NCBI RefSeq assembly: GCF_023016005.1
Contig: NZ_JALKAZ010000001.1
Location: 1,612,001 to 1,676,000 of the forward strand
Reading direction: 5' to 3'
Length of the DNA: 64,000 nt
From: Erythrobacter sp. F6033
GTDB taxonomy: Bacteria; Pseudomonadota; Alphaproteobacteria; Sphingomonadales; Sphingomonadaceae
The notes under the pieces were generated by a model. That model was given only the letters and a program-made list of their open reading frames with translations. It was not told the DNA's origin and searched no databases. Every line of letters begins with the position of its first letter. The stretch's first letter is position 1. A program made the translations under genes and the position numbers. Of this stretch, positions 8,090-17,044 are shown piece by piece.

Positions 8090-10069
8090 TTAGTCGTTCA
8101 ATTTGTTGTGAATTTGCGGGACAATCGCCTCCGCAGTGAAACCGAAATGGGCGAACAGGTCTTTCGCCGGTGCCGACGCGCCGAAGCTGTCGATGCCGAT
8201 ATTCAGACCGTCCGTACCGGTGTAACGTTGCCAACCGAAAGTGCTGGCGGCCTCGATAGAGACGATGACCGCATCCGAAGGCAGCAGATCGGCGCGGTAA
8301 GCGTCATCCTGCTCGTCAAATAGCTCGGTGCAAACCATAGACACAACGTCGGTGCCGATGCCCGCTTCTTCAAGCGCTTTTGCACTTTCCATCGCCACAC
8401 CGATTTCCGCGCCGGTGGCGAGGATCACAACCTTGCGTGTCGCCTCTGCAGCTTTCAGGCGGTAGGCGCCCTTTGCAGAAAGGTTTTCGCCAGCATCCGT
8501 CAGACGCACTTGAGGCAATCCTTGGCGCGAAAGCGCAAGGATTGTCGGGCGGTCCGCCTGTTGCAACGCAACCTGCCAACACTCTGCGGTTTCAACCGCA
8601 TCGGCTGGACGCATCACGAGCAGGTTCGGCATCGCACGCAGCGAGGCCAGATGCTCCACCGGCTGGTGTGTTGGACCGTCTTCGCCAAGGCCGATGCTGT
8701 CATGCGTCATCACATAGATAGCGCGGGCCTTTTGCAGAGCCGAAAGTCGGATCGCGCCCCGTGCATAGTCGGTGAAGACCAAGAACGTGCCGCCATAAGG
8801 TATCACGCCGCCATGCAGCGCCATGCCGTTCATCGCGGCGGCCATGCCAAATTCGCGGATGCCGTAATAGACATAGCGCCCGCCGTAATTATCGGCGGTG
8901 AAGCCTTCGATACCGCCTGCTTTGGTATTGTTCGATCCGGTCAAATCGGCGCTGCCGCCAATCGTTTCGGGCATCGCAGGGTTAATGACCGCAAGTGCCA
9001 TTTCGCTTGCTTTACGGCTTGCCACGCCCTGAGGATCGGCGATCAAATCAGCAATATGCTGCTCAAGGACATCGGTTTCAGGCAATTCGCCTGACATGCG
9101 CCGTTCAAATTCGCCTTTGTGAGGTGATCCCATCAATCGCGCTTCCCAGGCCCCATGAGCATCGCTGCCCTTCTCGCCTGTTGCACGCCAATCGTTCAGA
9201 ATATCAGATGGCACTTCAAACGGTGCCGCGCTCCAGCCCAATGCTTCACGAGCGCCCGCGATTTCTGCATCGCCCAATGGCGCACCGTGAGTAGCGCTGG
9301 TGCCCTGCTTAGTCGGGGCGCCCTTGCCGATAACGGTCTTGCACGCGATCAGCGACGGCCGACTGTCGGCTTTGGCTTCGTTGATAGCACGTTCGATATC
9401 GTCAAAATCGTGTCCATCACAGCTGACAACATGCCAGCCGGTCGCTTCGTAGCGTGATCTAATATCTTCGCTGGTCGACAGGTCAGCTGGGCCATCAATG
9501 GTGATGTTATTGTCATCCCAAAGGACATTGAGACGTCCGAGATGGAGGTGGCCTGCAAGCCCGATGGCTTCGTGGTTCACACCTTCCATAAGGCAACCGT
9601 CACCCGCGATCACCCATGTGCGGTGATCAACCACATCATCGCCAAACGTCGCATTCAGATTGCGTTCCGCCATGGCCATGCCAACCGCCATCGCAATCCC
9701 CTGACCCAAGGGACCAGTTGTGCACTCGACACCTTCAAGCAGAAAATTCTCTGGGTGCCCGGCACAGGGGCTGCCGATCTGGCGGAAATTGCGAATATCA
9801 TCCATCGTCGGACGCGCATAACCGCTGAGATGCAGCAGGCTGTAGATGAGCATTGAGCCGTGCCCTGCGGACAAGACAAAACGATCGCGGTCCGCCCAAT
9901 CGGGGCGTGACGGATCAAACTTCAAATGGTTCTGGAACAGAATGGTGGCCACGTCCGCCATACCCATCGGCATTCCAGGGTGGCCCGAATTTGCTGCTTG
10001 CACAGCATCCATCGAAAGCGCTCGAATGGCGTTGGCCATATTTTGCAAGCGCGAGGTATCAATCGTCAT
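8090..10069 (-). CDS. tkt: Transketolase
   Basis: 659 residues from the ATG at 10069 (MTIDTSRLQNMANAIR); the frame is open a further 46 codons but that part is Arg-rich and unlike the family. An AGGAGG stands 12 nt before this ATG. Motifs: AANSGHPGMPMG (26-37), the TPP/Mg motif GDGCLMEGVNHEAIG, GYGGTF-like IPYGGTFLVFTDYARG, the catalytic Glu in REFGMAAAMNG, and HDSIGLGEDGPTHQP. It transfers two-carbon units in the pentose phosphate pathway. First gene of the tkt-gap-pgk run, divergent from the zapA operon across about 270 bp. Confidence 0.97.
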   Translation of the reverse strand: MTIDTSRLQNMANAIRALSMDAVQAANSGHPGMPMGMADVATILFQNHLKFDPSRPDWADRDRFVLSAGHGSMLIYSLLHLSGYARPTMDDIRNFRQIGSPCAGHPENFLLEGVECTTGPLGQGIAMAVGMAMAERNLNATFGDDVVDHRTWVIAGDGCLMEGVNHEAIGLAGHLHLGRLNVLWDDNNITIDGPADLSTSEDIRSRYEATGWHVVSCDGHDFDDIERAINEAKADSRPSLIACKTVIGKGAPTKQGTSATHGAPLGDAEIAGAREALGWSAAPFEVPSDILNDWRATGEKGSDAHGAWEARLMGSPHKGEFERRMSGELPETDVLEQHIADLIADPQGVASRKASEMALAVINPAMPETIGGSADLTGSNNTKAGGIEGFTADNYGGRYVYYGIREFGMAAAMNGMALHGGVIPYGGTFLVFTDYARGAIRLSALQKARAIYVMTHDSIGLGEDGPTHQPVEHLASLRAMPNLLVMRPADAVETAECWQVALQQADRPTILALSRQGLPQVRLTDAGENLSAKGAYRLKAAEATRKVVILATGAEIGVAMESAKALEEAGIGTDVVSMVCTELFDEQDDAYRADLLPSDAVIVSIEAASTFGWQRYTGTDGLNIGIDSFGASAPAKDLFAHFGFTAEAIVPQIHNKLND

Positions 10070-10307
10070 GCGGGTCTGTTGCCTCCTGCTGGCGCGGCGG
10101 GATGATTGGTGTTTTCGCCGCGCGAACCTACCGAGCAACGGGCAGTGCAGCGCCGCGCTCGATTCGATCCGTTCGAATGCCATTGCCGAGCACCATGGTG
10201 AGGTCAAGCGGTGCGCGCACGCAGCGCAAGGTTGCCCCCAATCACATTAATCGCTGCGTTTGATTGCTGCCATTCCAGATCACTTATCAACAGGGCCCCT
10301 CAAAGCT

Positions 10308-10336
10308 TTGCCTACGCACAGCATTCTTGATATTTA
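10308..10336 (+). promoter_or_regulatory. Predicted promoter, possibly giving a leaderless transcript
   Basis: -35 TTGCCT, a 17-nt spacer, -10 TATTTA. The -10 ends only 6 nt before the ATG at 10343, so transcription would start at or next to the start codon. AAGGGA in the gap could instead be a ribosome site if the real start is further upstream. Confidence 0.5.
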
Positions 10337-10342
10337 AGGGAC

Positions 10343-10567
10343 ATGAGTGAGGCCAGAATTGTCTCTGCGATGGAACGCATCGAAGCCGCCATGGAGCGGA
10401 TTGCGAAAGCGCGCGCAGCCAACCCGCAATCATCCGACACTTCATCAGGCGATAGTGGCGGCTCTGCCAAAGTTATGGCTTTGGTGAACGCTCATGAGAA
10501 ATTGCGCGAGGAAGTCGCTGATACAATGCGCGAACTTGATACTCTGATCGAGGATCTTGAAGCATGA
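10343..10567 (+). CDS. Small coiled-coil protein upstream of zapA
   Basis: 74 residues: a helical N-terminal part with an AMERIEAAMERIAKA repeat, a Ser/Gly/Asp-rich linker (about 29-40), and a C-terminal helix EKLREEVADTMRELDTLIEDLE with heptad spacing. No named domain. It overlaps zapA by 4 bp (ATGA), so the two products are made together, and a role in assembling or tuning the ZapA/FtsZ ring is a reasonable guess, not shown by the sequence. Confidence 0.75.
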   Translation: MSEARIVSAMERIEAAMERIAKARAANPQSSDTSSGDSGGSAKVMALVNAHEKLREEVADTMRELDTLIEDLEA

Positions 10568-11046
10568 GCGAAATCTCCATCAAGATCGGTCCGAAGTCCT
10601 ACCCGTTTGTCTGCGGCGACGGCGAAGAAGACCACATCCGCAAATTGGCGGCGATTATCGACGAGAAGTATGCGCAGCTCGGCTCTGCCCGCTCCCCGCA
10701 AGAAGCGCAGAATATGCTGTTCGCCGCATTGTTTCTCGCCGACGAACTGGCCGAGGCGCGAAAGGTCGCAAAGAAATCGTCCGAGTCGATCGAGCATGAA
10801 AAGGCCAAGCTGGGCGGCAAGAAAGCCGAGTTGAAGGCAGAGATCGAAACTCTAACAAAAGCCGAGGCGCGAGCCCGTGAGGAAGTATCCGAGTTGAAAG
10901 CTCAACTCACGGAAATGCGCGAAGCGGCCAGTCACCAGCATGATATGTTTGGTGCTCCGCCAGCCAGCGATGACATTGTCGAAAAGCTTGAAGCACTGGC
11001 GAAGCGCGCTGAAGAAACAGCCAGCGCGCTTGAAGGAACGGCTTAG
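10564..11046 (+). CDS. zapA: Cell division protein ZapA
   Basis: 160 residues. The N-terminal ~95 residues match ZapA: EISIKIGPKSYPFVCGDGEEDHIRKL head with a short strand pair, then a long helix through SARSPQEAQNMLFAALFLADELAEAR. Unlike the ~100-residue E. coli protein, it has an extended charged coiled coil (about 76-125) and a tail DMFGAPPASDD ending in another helix, as is common in alphaproteobacteria. It bundles FtsZ filaments at the division site. The 6S RNA promoter lies within its last codons. Confidence 0.9.
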   Translation: MSEISIKIGPKSYPFVCGDGEEDHIRKLAAIIDEKYAQLGSARSPQEAQNMLFAALFLADELAEARKVAKKSSESIEHEKAKLGGKKAELKAEIETLTKAEARAREEVSELKAQLTEMREAASHQHDMFGAPPASDDIVEKLEALAKRAEETASALEGTA

Positions 11047-11058
11047 TCGTCCTAAGTC
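11030..11058 (+). promoter_or_regulatory. Predicted promoter of 6S RNA
   Basis: -35 TTGAAG, a 17-nt spacer and -10 TAAGTC, overlapping the end of zapA. The predicted start near 11065 coincides with the 5' side of the closing stem of the RNA below. Confidence 0.45.
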
Positions 11059-11062
11059 CATC

Positions 11063-11240
11063 TGTGGCGGGGCTGCCCGGCACGAGCCGATTGAACATCC
11101 CTGAGGCTATAAGCAATCCATCGGGAGCTGTCCCTGCCTGAGTTTACGGGTTCGTCCTGGGGGCTTGGGCATACGGCGCCCACCTGACGTTTTCGCGTCA
11201 GAGGATTTCTCTGGCAACGACCCATGGTGGTCCCGCTACA
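11063..11240 (+). ncRNA. ssrS: 6S RNA
   Basis: About 178 nt between zapA and the 5-formyl-THF cyclo-ligase gene, the standard location. The ends pair: GTGGCGGGG (11064-11072) with TCCCGCTAC (11231-11239), nine pairs including two G-U. Inside are stretches characteristic of 6S (TTGAACATCCCTGAGGCTAT near 11091, GGGAGCTGTCCCTGCCTGAG near 11123, and the 3' block CAACGACCCATGGTGG near 11215). 6S RNA mimics an open promoter and sequesters sigma-70 RNA polymerase in stationary phase. The rest of the gap (11243-11355) holds only G+C-rich sequence with no feature I can support. Confidence 0.85.
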
Positions 11241-11355
11241 TGTTTGTTGGCCTCAAGCGCCGGCGTTCGCATCCGCTCACTTGGCTTTCCTCGCTTCGCT
11301 GCGGGCGGGCGGTCGCCCTTGCGGCCCTTCAGGCCGACGCCTACTTGTCTACGCA

Positions 11356-11928
11356 ATGACGCTCTTCAAAACCGAACTCCGCAAATCGCTCCGTAAAGCT
11401 CGCCGCGAGCATGTCGCGGCGCAATCCGGTGCAATCCGCGCTTTGCTATTCCATCGCCCCCCTGCACCTCTTCTCGCCAAGATTGGTGCCGGTTCAGTGG
11501 TTGGCCTCTACTCAGCCAACGCACAGGAAGCACCTGCCGGAGGTTACGCAAAGTTCTTTCATGAGGCCGGTCACACCATCGCCCTGCCCCACTTCAGCGC
11601 TCCTGATGCGCAAATGATGTTCCGCGAGCACACTGATCCGTTTGGCGAAAGCGATCTGACCCCCGGTCCATTCGACATAGCTCAGCCGGATAGCAATGCG
11701 GCAGAGGTGGTTCCCGACGTGCTGTTCGTGCCACTGGTCGGTTTTACGGCAGATGGCGATAGGCTCGGCCAAGGCGGAGGGCATTATGACCGCTGGCTGT
11801 CGGAACATCCCGGACGGATGACGGTTGGGCTGGCATGGGACGCGCAGCTTTGCGACACGTTGCCCACCGAGCCACATGACATTGCTCTCGACGCGATTGT
11901 CACGCCCACCCGCATTTACGGAATTTAG
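11356..11928 (+). CDS. 5-formyltetrahydrofolate cyclo-ligase
   Basis: 190 residues from ATG 11356. Starts with the basic ELRKSLRKARRE helix that holds ATP phosphate and has the family signature GQGGGHYDRWL (138-148). It converts 5-formyl-THF to 5,10-methenyl-THF with ATP. The frame is open upstream into 6S RNA sequence, but that extension has no family similarity. The 6S RNA-cyclo-ligase pairing matches ssrS-ygfA in other proteobacteria. The next gene starts 2 bp after the stop. Confidence 0.93.
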   Translation: MTLFKTELRKSLRKARREHVAAQSGAIRALLFHRPPAPLLAKIGAGSVVGLYSANAQEAPAGGYAKFFHEAGHTIALPHFSAPDAQMMFREHTDPFGESDLTPGPFDIAQPDSNAAEVVPDVLFVPLVGFTADGDRLGQGGGHYDRWLSEHPGRMTVGLAWDAQLCDTLPTEPHDIALDAIVTPTRIYGI

Positions 11929-11930
11929 TG

Positions 11931-12176
11931 ATGAGAGAAACACCCACTTGGCGCATTCCGGTCGGCATCATCGGATTGTTTGTGTTCCTGATTGTCTACG
12001 GCATCCTCATTGCGCGCTATGCCCCCGATTTGATCGGCAGCTGGCCCGGCCTTGCTCAGGCAGTGATCTATTTGATTCTGGGCCTGATCTGGCTGCTACC
12101 GCTCAAACGCTTCCTGATCTGGATGGAGACCGGCAAATGGAGCGCTCCTAGCGAGGAACCCCAGACAGAAGAGTGA
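11931..12176 (+). CDS. DUF2842 membrane protein
   Basis: 81 residues: WRIPVG start, two hydrophobic segments (about 11-31 and 43-61), and the ending LPLKRFLIWMETGKW typical of the alphaproteobacterial DUF2842 family of inner-membrane proteins. A GTG directly in front (11928, overlapping the upstream stop) could add one residue. Function unknown; cotranscribed with the cyclo-ligase gene. Confidence 0.85.
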   Translation: MRETPTWRIPVGIIGLFVFLIVYGILIARYAPDLIGSWPGLAQAVIYLILGLIWLLPLKRFLIWMETGKWSAPSEEPQTEE

Positions 12177-12227
12177 TCGCTGATTAAAGCACTTGGCAGA
12201 CGGTAGCCCGTGCCTATGCTGCTCGGC

Positions 12228-13112
12228 ATGATAAAAAAGACTGCCCTCGCCGTTTTGCTTTCTGGAGCCGTTGCTCTTGGTGGTTTCGCGTCCACCACAT
12301 CGATCGCCAGCGCGCCTCAATCAGAGCCATCGAACCACGACGCGACTGCGCCTGTTATTTTCGAATATATGGCGCAGCCAGCCATCTTGGTATTTTCGAA
12401 AACCCGCAGTTTCCGACACGATGAAGGTATAGCTGGCGCAGACCGCTTCTTTGCCGAAATGGCTCGCGATCGTTCGATGGGCCTCTTCACCACCGTGAAC
12501 GGGGCGGTGTTCAACGAAAAACAATTGTCGCGGTTTTCTCTCGTCGTGTTCAACAATGTCACCGGCGATGTGCTCTCCGACGAACAGGAAAGCGCGCTCC
12601 AAGCATGGATAGAGGCTGGGGGCGGTTTTATTGCAGTGCACGGATCAGGTGACGCTTCTCACGAAGGGTGGCCTTGGTACGATAACAATCTCATCGGGCC
12701 GGAATTCATCGGCCATCCCGCCGACCCACAGTTCCAAACGGCACGGGTGGTGAACCTTGCGGAGGCGCATCCTGTTATGGCTGGCCTACCGTCTGAATGG
12801 GAGCAGGAGGAGGAATGGTACAGCTTTGACGACGTTACCAAGCTGGGTGATGCGCGTGTGCTGCTGGGCATTGATGAAGCAACCTACTCACCCCGCAACG
12901 ATGTGTACGGAGACGTATCGGACTTGCGTATGGGCGGCGGTGTGGAAGGTCATCCGATTGCTTGGCTGCGCTGCGCTGGAAAAGGACGGTTCTTCTACTC
13001 AGCCATCGGCCATAGCTTCACCGCGTACGACGTGCCCGAGAATCGCAAGCTGCTGAGCAATGCTGTCGATTGGACATTGCGCAAGACGAGCTCGCCCGAA
13101 GACGATTGCTGA
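12228..13112 (+). CDS. Secreted ThuA-domain protein
   Basis: 294 residues from ATG 12228 (MIKKTALAVLLSGAVALGGF), which gives a clean signal peptide; ATG 12216 and GTG 12210 are alternatives. The mature part matches ThuA-like glutamine-amidotransferase-fold domains: AILVFSKTRSFRHDEG, LVVFNNVTGDVLSDEQ, GGGFIAVHGSGDASHEGWPWYDNLIG with His residues, GHPIAWLRCAGKGRFFYSAIGHS. Such periplasmic domains occur with sugar-modifying enzymes and oxidoreductases, but no partner is adjacent here. It is convergent with tRNA-Asp. Confidence 0.85.
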   Translation: MIKKTALAVLLSGAVALGGFASTTSIASAPQSEPSNHDATAPVIFEYMAQPAILVFSKTRSFRHDEGIAGADRFFAEMARDRSMGLFTTVNGAVFNEKQLSRFSLVVFNNVTGDVLSDEQESALQAWIEAGGGFIAVHGSGDASHEGWPWYDNNLIGPEFIGHPADPQFQTARVVNLAEAHPVMAGLPSEWEQEEEWYSFDDVTKLGDARVLLGIDEATYSPRNDVYGDVSDLRMGGGVEGHPIAWLRCAGKGRFFYSAIGHSFTAYDVPENRKLLSNAVDWTLRKTSSPEDDC

Positions 13113-13144
13113 AAGCGCATTTGCCGATTTTCAGAAATCCCAAG

Positions 13145-13221
<77 letters not shown>

Positions 13222-13269
13222 TTAAACTTGACCGTTCAAACTGTGGTTTGCACCGCTTGGGAAGCAGGG

Positions 13270-13298
13270 CCTCTAAGCCCCGTATTGAAAGCTGTCAA
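13270..13298 (-). promoter_or_regulatory. Predicted sigma-70-type promoter of tRNA-Asp
   Basis: Minus strand: consensus -35 TTGACA, a 17-nt spacer, -10 TAGAGG, about 40 nt before the tRNA 5' end. The strongest -35 match in the window. Confidence 0.65.
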
Positions 13299-13336
13299 CG
13301 GCTGTTGAGCCATCAAATGCGCTTTTATTTCTCCAA

Positions 13337-14611
13337 TCAATCCGCAAGCAGCAAAACAGGCGTTTCGATCAGCTTTTTCACGTCCTGAATAAAGCTCGCT
13401 GCGTCATATCCATCGACGACGCGGTGATCGCAGCTGATTGAGATATTCATCAGTTTGCGCTTCTCGATTCGCTCCACGCCGTCCGCGCCGGTGACAAACA
13501 TTGGACGCTCAATGATCCGGTTCGGGCCGATAATCGCGACTTCGGGGCGATTGATAACCGGAGTGGTCGCAACGCCGCCCAATGGGCCAAGCGAAGTCAC
13601 TGTGATCGTCGAGCCGGAAAGCTCATCCGACTTGGCCGAGCCATCGCGCGCGGCATTGGCAAGGCGGCCAATTTCGCGCGCCAACTGCCAGAGATTGCGG
13701 CTTTGCGCGTCTTTGATCACCGGCACCATCAGGCCGTTATCTGTCTGCGTCGCCATACCCATATGGACGGAGCCGTGGCGGGTAACGACATTCGCCTCAT
13801 CGTCGAACCGCGCATTGATCATCGGATAGTCCGGGATCAGCTTGCAGAACGCCGAAATCAGCAGCGGCAGCATAGTGAGTTTAGGCTTGTCGCCGCGATC
13901 TGCATTGAGCTGCGTGCGCATCCGCTCCAGCTCGGTAACGTCGCATTCCTCGACATAGGTGAAGTGCGGAATGTTGCGTTTCGCCGCGCTCATATTCTGC
14001 GCGATTCGTTTGCGCAGGCCGATCACCTTGATCGCCTCGTCTTCGCGGGTCGCGCCAGCTGCGGAGAAACCGCCGCCGGAATTGTAGGACAGGAACTGGT
14101 CCAGATCGCCATGGCGCACACGGCCATCTTCGGCGGGCTTTACTTGAGCCAGATCAATACCAAGATCGCGGGCGCGTTTGCGCACAGCTGGGGTGGCAAG
14201 GACTTTGGCCGAGGTAATTGCTTCGGCTTCTGTGCCGCCTGAGATTGGCTCAGGTTCTGTCACTTTCACCGGCTCCGGTGCTGGAGCTGGTGCGGGCGCC
14301 GGGGCTACCTCAGGCTCCGGAGCAGGAGCTGGAGCCGCCGCTTTCTCTTCAACGGCGCCGGCGACATCGCCTTCGACTTCGACAACGAGCAACATCGAAC
14401 CAACAGCGATCACATCGCCGACTTCGCCAGCAACCTCGATCACCGTGCCATCGACCGGGCTTTCGATGTCGATCGTCGCTTTATCCGTCATCACATCGAC
14501 CAGATGTTGGTCTTCGGACACGGTATCACCGACCTTGACCATCCATTCGACGATCTCCGCTTCGGCAACGCCCTCGCCTACGTCGGGCATGTTGAAAGTG
14601 AACTTAGCCAT
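13337..14611 (-). CDS. bkdB: Branched-chain 2-oxo acid dehydrogenase, E2 acyltransferase
   Basis: 424 residues: one lipoyl domain (about 1-78) with the lipoylation motif MTDKATIDIESP, an Ala/Pro/Glu-rich linker (about 88-135), a peripheral subunit-binding domain (ATPAVRKRARDLGIDL...GRVRHGDLDQFL), and a catalytic domain ending with the active-site SCDHRVVDGYD. The start at 14611 (MAKFTFNMPDVGEG) is fixed by family alignment although the frame is open further upstream. It transfers the acyl group to CoA. A single lipoyl domain and the E1alpha/E1beta neighbours favour a branched-chain complex over pyruvate dehydrogenase. It starts 4 bp after E1beta. No E3 gene follows. Confidence 0.93.
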   Translation of the reverse strand: MAKFTFNMPDVGEGVAEAEIVEWMVKVGDTVSEDQHLVDVMTDKATIDIESPVDGTVIEVAGEVGDVIAVGSMLLVVEVEGDVAGAVEEKAAAPAPAPEPEVAPAPAPAPAPEPVKVTEPEPISGGTEAEAITSAKVLATPAVRKRARDLGIDLAQVKPAEDGRVRHGDLDQFLSYNSGGGFSAAGATREDEAIKVIGLRKRIAQNMSAAKRNIPHFTYVEECDVTELERMRTQLNADRGDKPKLTMLPLLISAFCKLIPDYPMINARFDDEANVVTRHGSVHMGMATQTDNGLMVPVIKDAQSRNLWQLAREIGRLANAARDGSAKSDELSGSTITVTSLGPLGGVATTPVINRPEVAIIGPNRIIERPMFVTGADGVERIEKRKLMNISISCDHRVVDGYDAASFIQDVKKLIETPVLLLAD

Positions 14612-14615
14612 GGGG

Positions 14616-15674
14616 TCAGTCCTTAAGAATTGAATCGATTGCTTCGCCAATGCGAACTGGGCCGGGGAAATAGGCCCATTCGAGGCTGTGCGGATATGGG
14701 GTATCAAAGCCTGTGACGCGCTCGACAGGCGCTTCCAGGTGATAGAAGCACCGCTCCGTCACCAACGCCGATAGCTCCGCACCAAAGCCGCTTGTGCGGG
14801 TGGCTTCGTGCACGATCAGGCAGCGGCCTGTTTTCTTCACCGATGCCTCAATGGCTTCGATGTCGAGTGGCACGAGCGTGCGAAGGTCCAAAATATCGGC
14901 CTCGACGCCTTTCTCCTTCGCGACAGCTTCGGCCACATGAACCATGGTTCCATAGGCTAGGATCGTCAGCTGCTCACCTTCGGTCACATGGCGTGCTTTG
15001 CCGAGCGGGATCTTGTAATATCCCTCCGGAACGGCGCTGTCCTTGTGCTTCTTCCACGGCTCGACAGGCTTGTCATAAAAGCCGGTGAACGGACCGTTAT
15101 AGATACGCTTCGGCTCGAAGAAGATCACCGGATCGTTGTCTTCGATACAAGAGATCAACAGACCCTTTGCATCGTAAGGCGTCGCGGGGATTACTGTCTT
15201 CAACCCGGCCACATGGGTGAAAAGGCTTTCGGGCGATTGCGAGTGCGTTTGCCCGCCAAAAATGCCGCCACCAAAGGGCGATCGGACCGTGAGCGGGGCG
15301 ATGTATTCGGTGGCCGAGCGATAACGCAGACGCGCCGCTTCGGAAATCAGCTGATCAAGGCCGGGATAGATGTAATCGGCAAACTGGATTTCGGGGACTG
15401 GGCGCAGGCCATATGCGCCCATGCCCACAGCCGCGCCGATAATGCCGCATTCGTTGATCGGCGTGTCGAACACACGGGTTTTGCCGTGCTTTTCCTGAAG
15501 CCCGGCGGTGCAGCGGAACACGCCGCCGAAATAGCCGACATCCTCGCCCATCACGACGACATTATCGTCACGCTCCAGCATGATATCGAGCGCTTCGTTG
15601 ATCGCCTCGATCATATTAATGCGGCGGTCTTCAGCCTGTTCGACTGGAGCTTCGGTTTTGGTTTCGGTGCTCAT
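14616..15674 (-). CDS. bkdA2: Branched-chain 2-oxo acid dehydrogenase, E1 beta subunit
   Basis: 352 residues, transketolase-like pyrimidine-binding domain plus C-terminal domain: MIEAINEALDIMLERDDNVVVMGEDVG, the region GGVFRCTAGLQEKHGKTRVFDTPINE, FADYIYPGLDQL, and PFGGGIFGGQTHSQSPE. It forms the alpha2beta2 E1 with the upstream gene, and its ATG overlaps that gene's TGA by 4 bp, which helps equal synthesis. The N-terminal ~18 residues are extra and charged. Confidence 0.94.
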   Translation of the reverse strand: MSTETKTEAPVEQAEDRRINMIEAINEALDIMLERDDNVVVMGEDVGYFGGVFRCTAGLQEKHGKTRVFDTPINECGIIGAAVGMGAYGLRPVPEIQFADYIYPGLDQLISEAARLRYRSATEYIAPLTVRSPFGGGIFGGQTHSQSPESLFTHVAGLKTVIPATPYDAKGLLISCIEDNDPVIFFEPKRIYNGPFTGFYDKPVEPWKKHKDSAVPEGYYKIPLGKARHVTEGEQLTILAYGTMVHVAEAVAKEKGVEADILDLRTLVPLDIEAIEASVKKTGRCLIVHEATRTSGFGAELSALVTERCFYHLEAPVERVTGFDTPYPHSLEWAYFPGPVRIGEAIDSILKD

Positions 15675-16975
15675 TCGTATGGCCTTTCCGAACCGAATTT
15701 CGTGATCCGTTCGCGCGTCGCCTGCTCAGCCTGTTCTTTAAGATGCCAAGGCAGCTCTTCGAATACGTCTTCGAACATCGTGTGGAACGGGTGATGCATG
15801 CCGTGGCCAAGGATGCCGTTCTTCTCGGCCTCTTTTGTGGTCGCTTTCACTTCTTCCGCGCATTTGAGGTCCATCGCGGTCTGACGTTCCTCATCCCACT
15901 CACCGATTTCGATCAAGTGGTTTTTAAGGCGCATCACCGGATCGCCCAGCGGCCATTCCTCGCGCTCTTGCGCGCTGCGGTAACCCGATGGATCGTCCGA
16001 GGTGGAGTGCCCCTCTGCGCGGTAGGTGAAGTATTCGATCAGGGTTGGCCCCTGATTGGCACGGGCGCGGTTGGCGGCCCATTGCTGCGCGGCGAAACAC
16101 GCCAGCGCATCGTTACCGTCCACGCGCAGACCGGCAATGCCGTATCCAAGCGCTCGCGCGGCAAAGGTCGTCCGTTCCCCGCCCGCAAAGCCGGAGAAGC
16201 TGGAGATCGCCCATTGGTTGTTGATCACATTGAGGATCACCGGTGCGTTATAGACGGTCGCGAATGTGCAGGCGGAGTGGAAGTCGCCTTCTGCAGTGGA
16301 GCCCTCGCCCACCCATGTCGCAGCGATCCGGCTGTCGCCTTTGATCGCGCTCGCCATCGCCCAGCCCACCGCTTGCGGGGTTTGCGTGGCAAGGTTGCCG
16401 GAGATGCTGAAAAAGCTGTGCTCGCGGCTGGAATACATGATCGGCAATTGACGGCCGAGCAGCTTGTCACCCTTGTTCGAATAGATCTGATTGATCATCT
16501 CGATCAGCGGATAGCCGCGCGCGATCAGGATGCCTTGCTGACGGTATGACGGGAACACCATGTCATCGCTTGCGAGTGCCATGGAGGCAGCGACGCTGGT
16601 CGCTTCCTCGCCGGTGCACTTCATATAGAACGAAGTTTTGCCCTGACGCTGACCGCGGAACATTCGTTCATCAAAGGCGCGAACCATGGCCATATGGCCC
16701 AGCATCGTGCGCAGAGTGTCGGGATCGAGTTTCGGATCCCACGGGCCGTGCGCCTTGCTATCATCGCCCAACACCCGGACGAGATCATAGGCGAGATCCT
16801 TCATCTCTTCTGGCTTGGTGCTTTCGTCCGGACGCGGCTGATCACCTGCCTTGCCGACAACAACATCGGCAAAGTTGACAGGATCACCGGGGCGCGAGCG
16901 CGGCTCTGGCACGTGCAGTGCGAGCGCGGGCCGGTTGTCTCCGGATTGCGGCGTAGTATCGGCCTGATCGGCCAT
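15671..16975 (-). CDS. bkdA1: Branched-chain 2-oxo acid dehydrogenase, E1 alpha subunit
   Basis: 434 residues from ATG 16975, preceded by GGGAGAGAAC as ribosome site; the frame opens earlier but lacks family similarity. The TPP site GEGSTAEGDFHSACTFATVYN...NNQWAIS is present, with SYRQQGILIARG and the YRAEGHSTSDDPSGYR loop near the C-terminus, as in BCKDH E1alpha. It decarboxylates 2-oxo acids from Leu, Ile and Val and acylates the E2 lipoyl group. First gene of E1alpha-E1beta-E2, with a promoter at 17045-17073. Confidence 0.94.
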   Translation of the reverse strand: MADQADTTPQSGDNRPALALHVPEPRSRPGDPVNFADVVVGKAGDQPRPDESTKPEEMKDLAYDLVRVLGDDSKAHGPWDPKLDPDTLRTMLGHMAMVRAFDERMFRGQRQGKTSFYMKCTGEEATSVAASMALASDDMVFPSYRQQGILIARGYPLIEMINQIYSNKGDKLLGRQLPIMYSSREHSFFSISGNLATQTPQAVGWAMASAIKGDSRIAATWVGEGSTAEGDFHSACTFATVYNAPVILNVINNQWAISSFSGFAGGERTTFAARALGYGIAGLRVDGNDALACFAAQQWAANRARANQGPTLIEYFTYRAEGHSTSDDPSGYRSAQEREEWPLGDPVMRLKNHLIEIGEWDEERQTAMDLKCAEEVKATTKEAEKNGILGHGMHHPFHTMFEDVFEELPWHLKEQAEQATRERITKFGSERPYE

Positions 16976-17044
16976 GGCTGTTCTCTCCCACAAGTCGTTC
17001 GTGGGCACGGCAGGAAGGCAGGTTCCCCCGTGCATCTGAGAGGT

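Noticed and set aside
6860..8323. A 487-codon plus-strand frame across pgk, gap and tkt.
   Set aside because: It crosses three conserved genes antisense and has no recognisable protein character.
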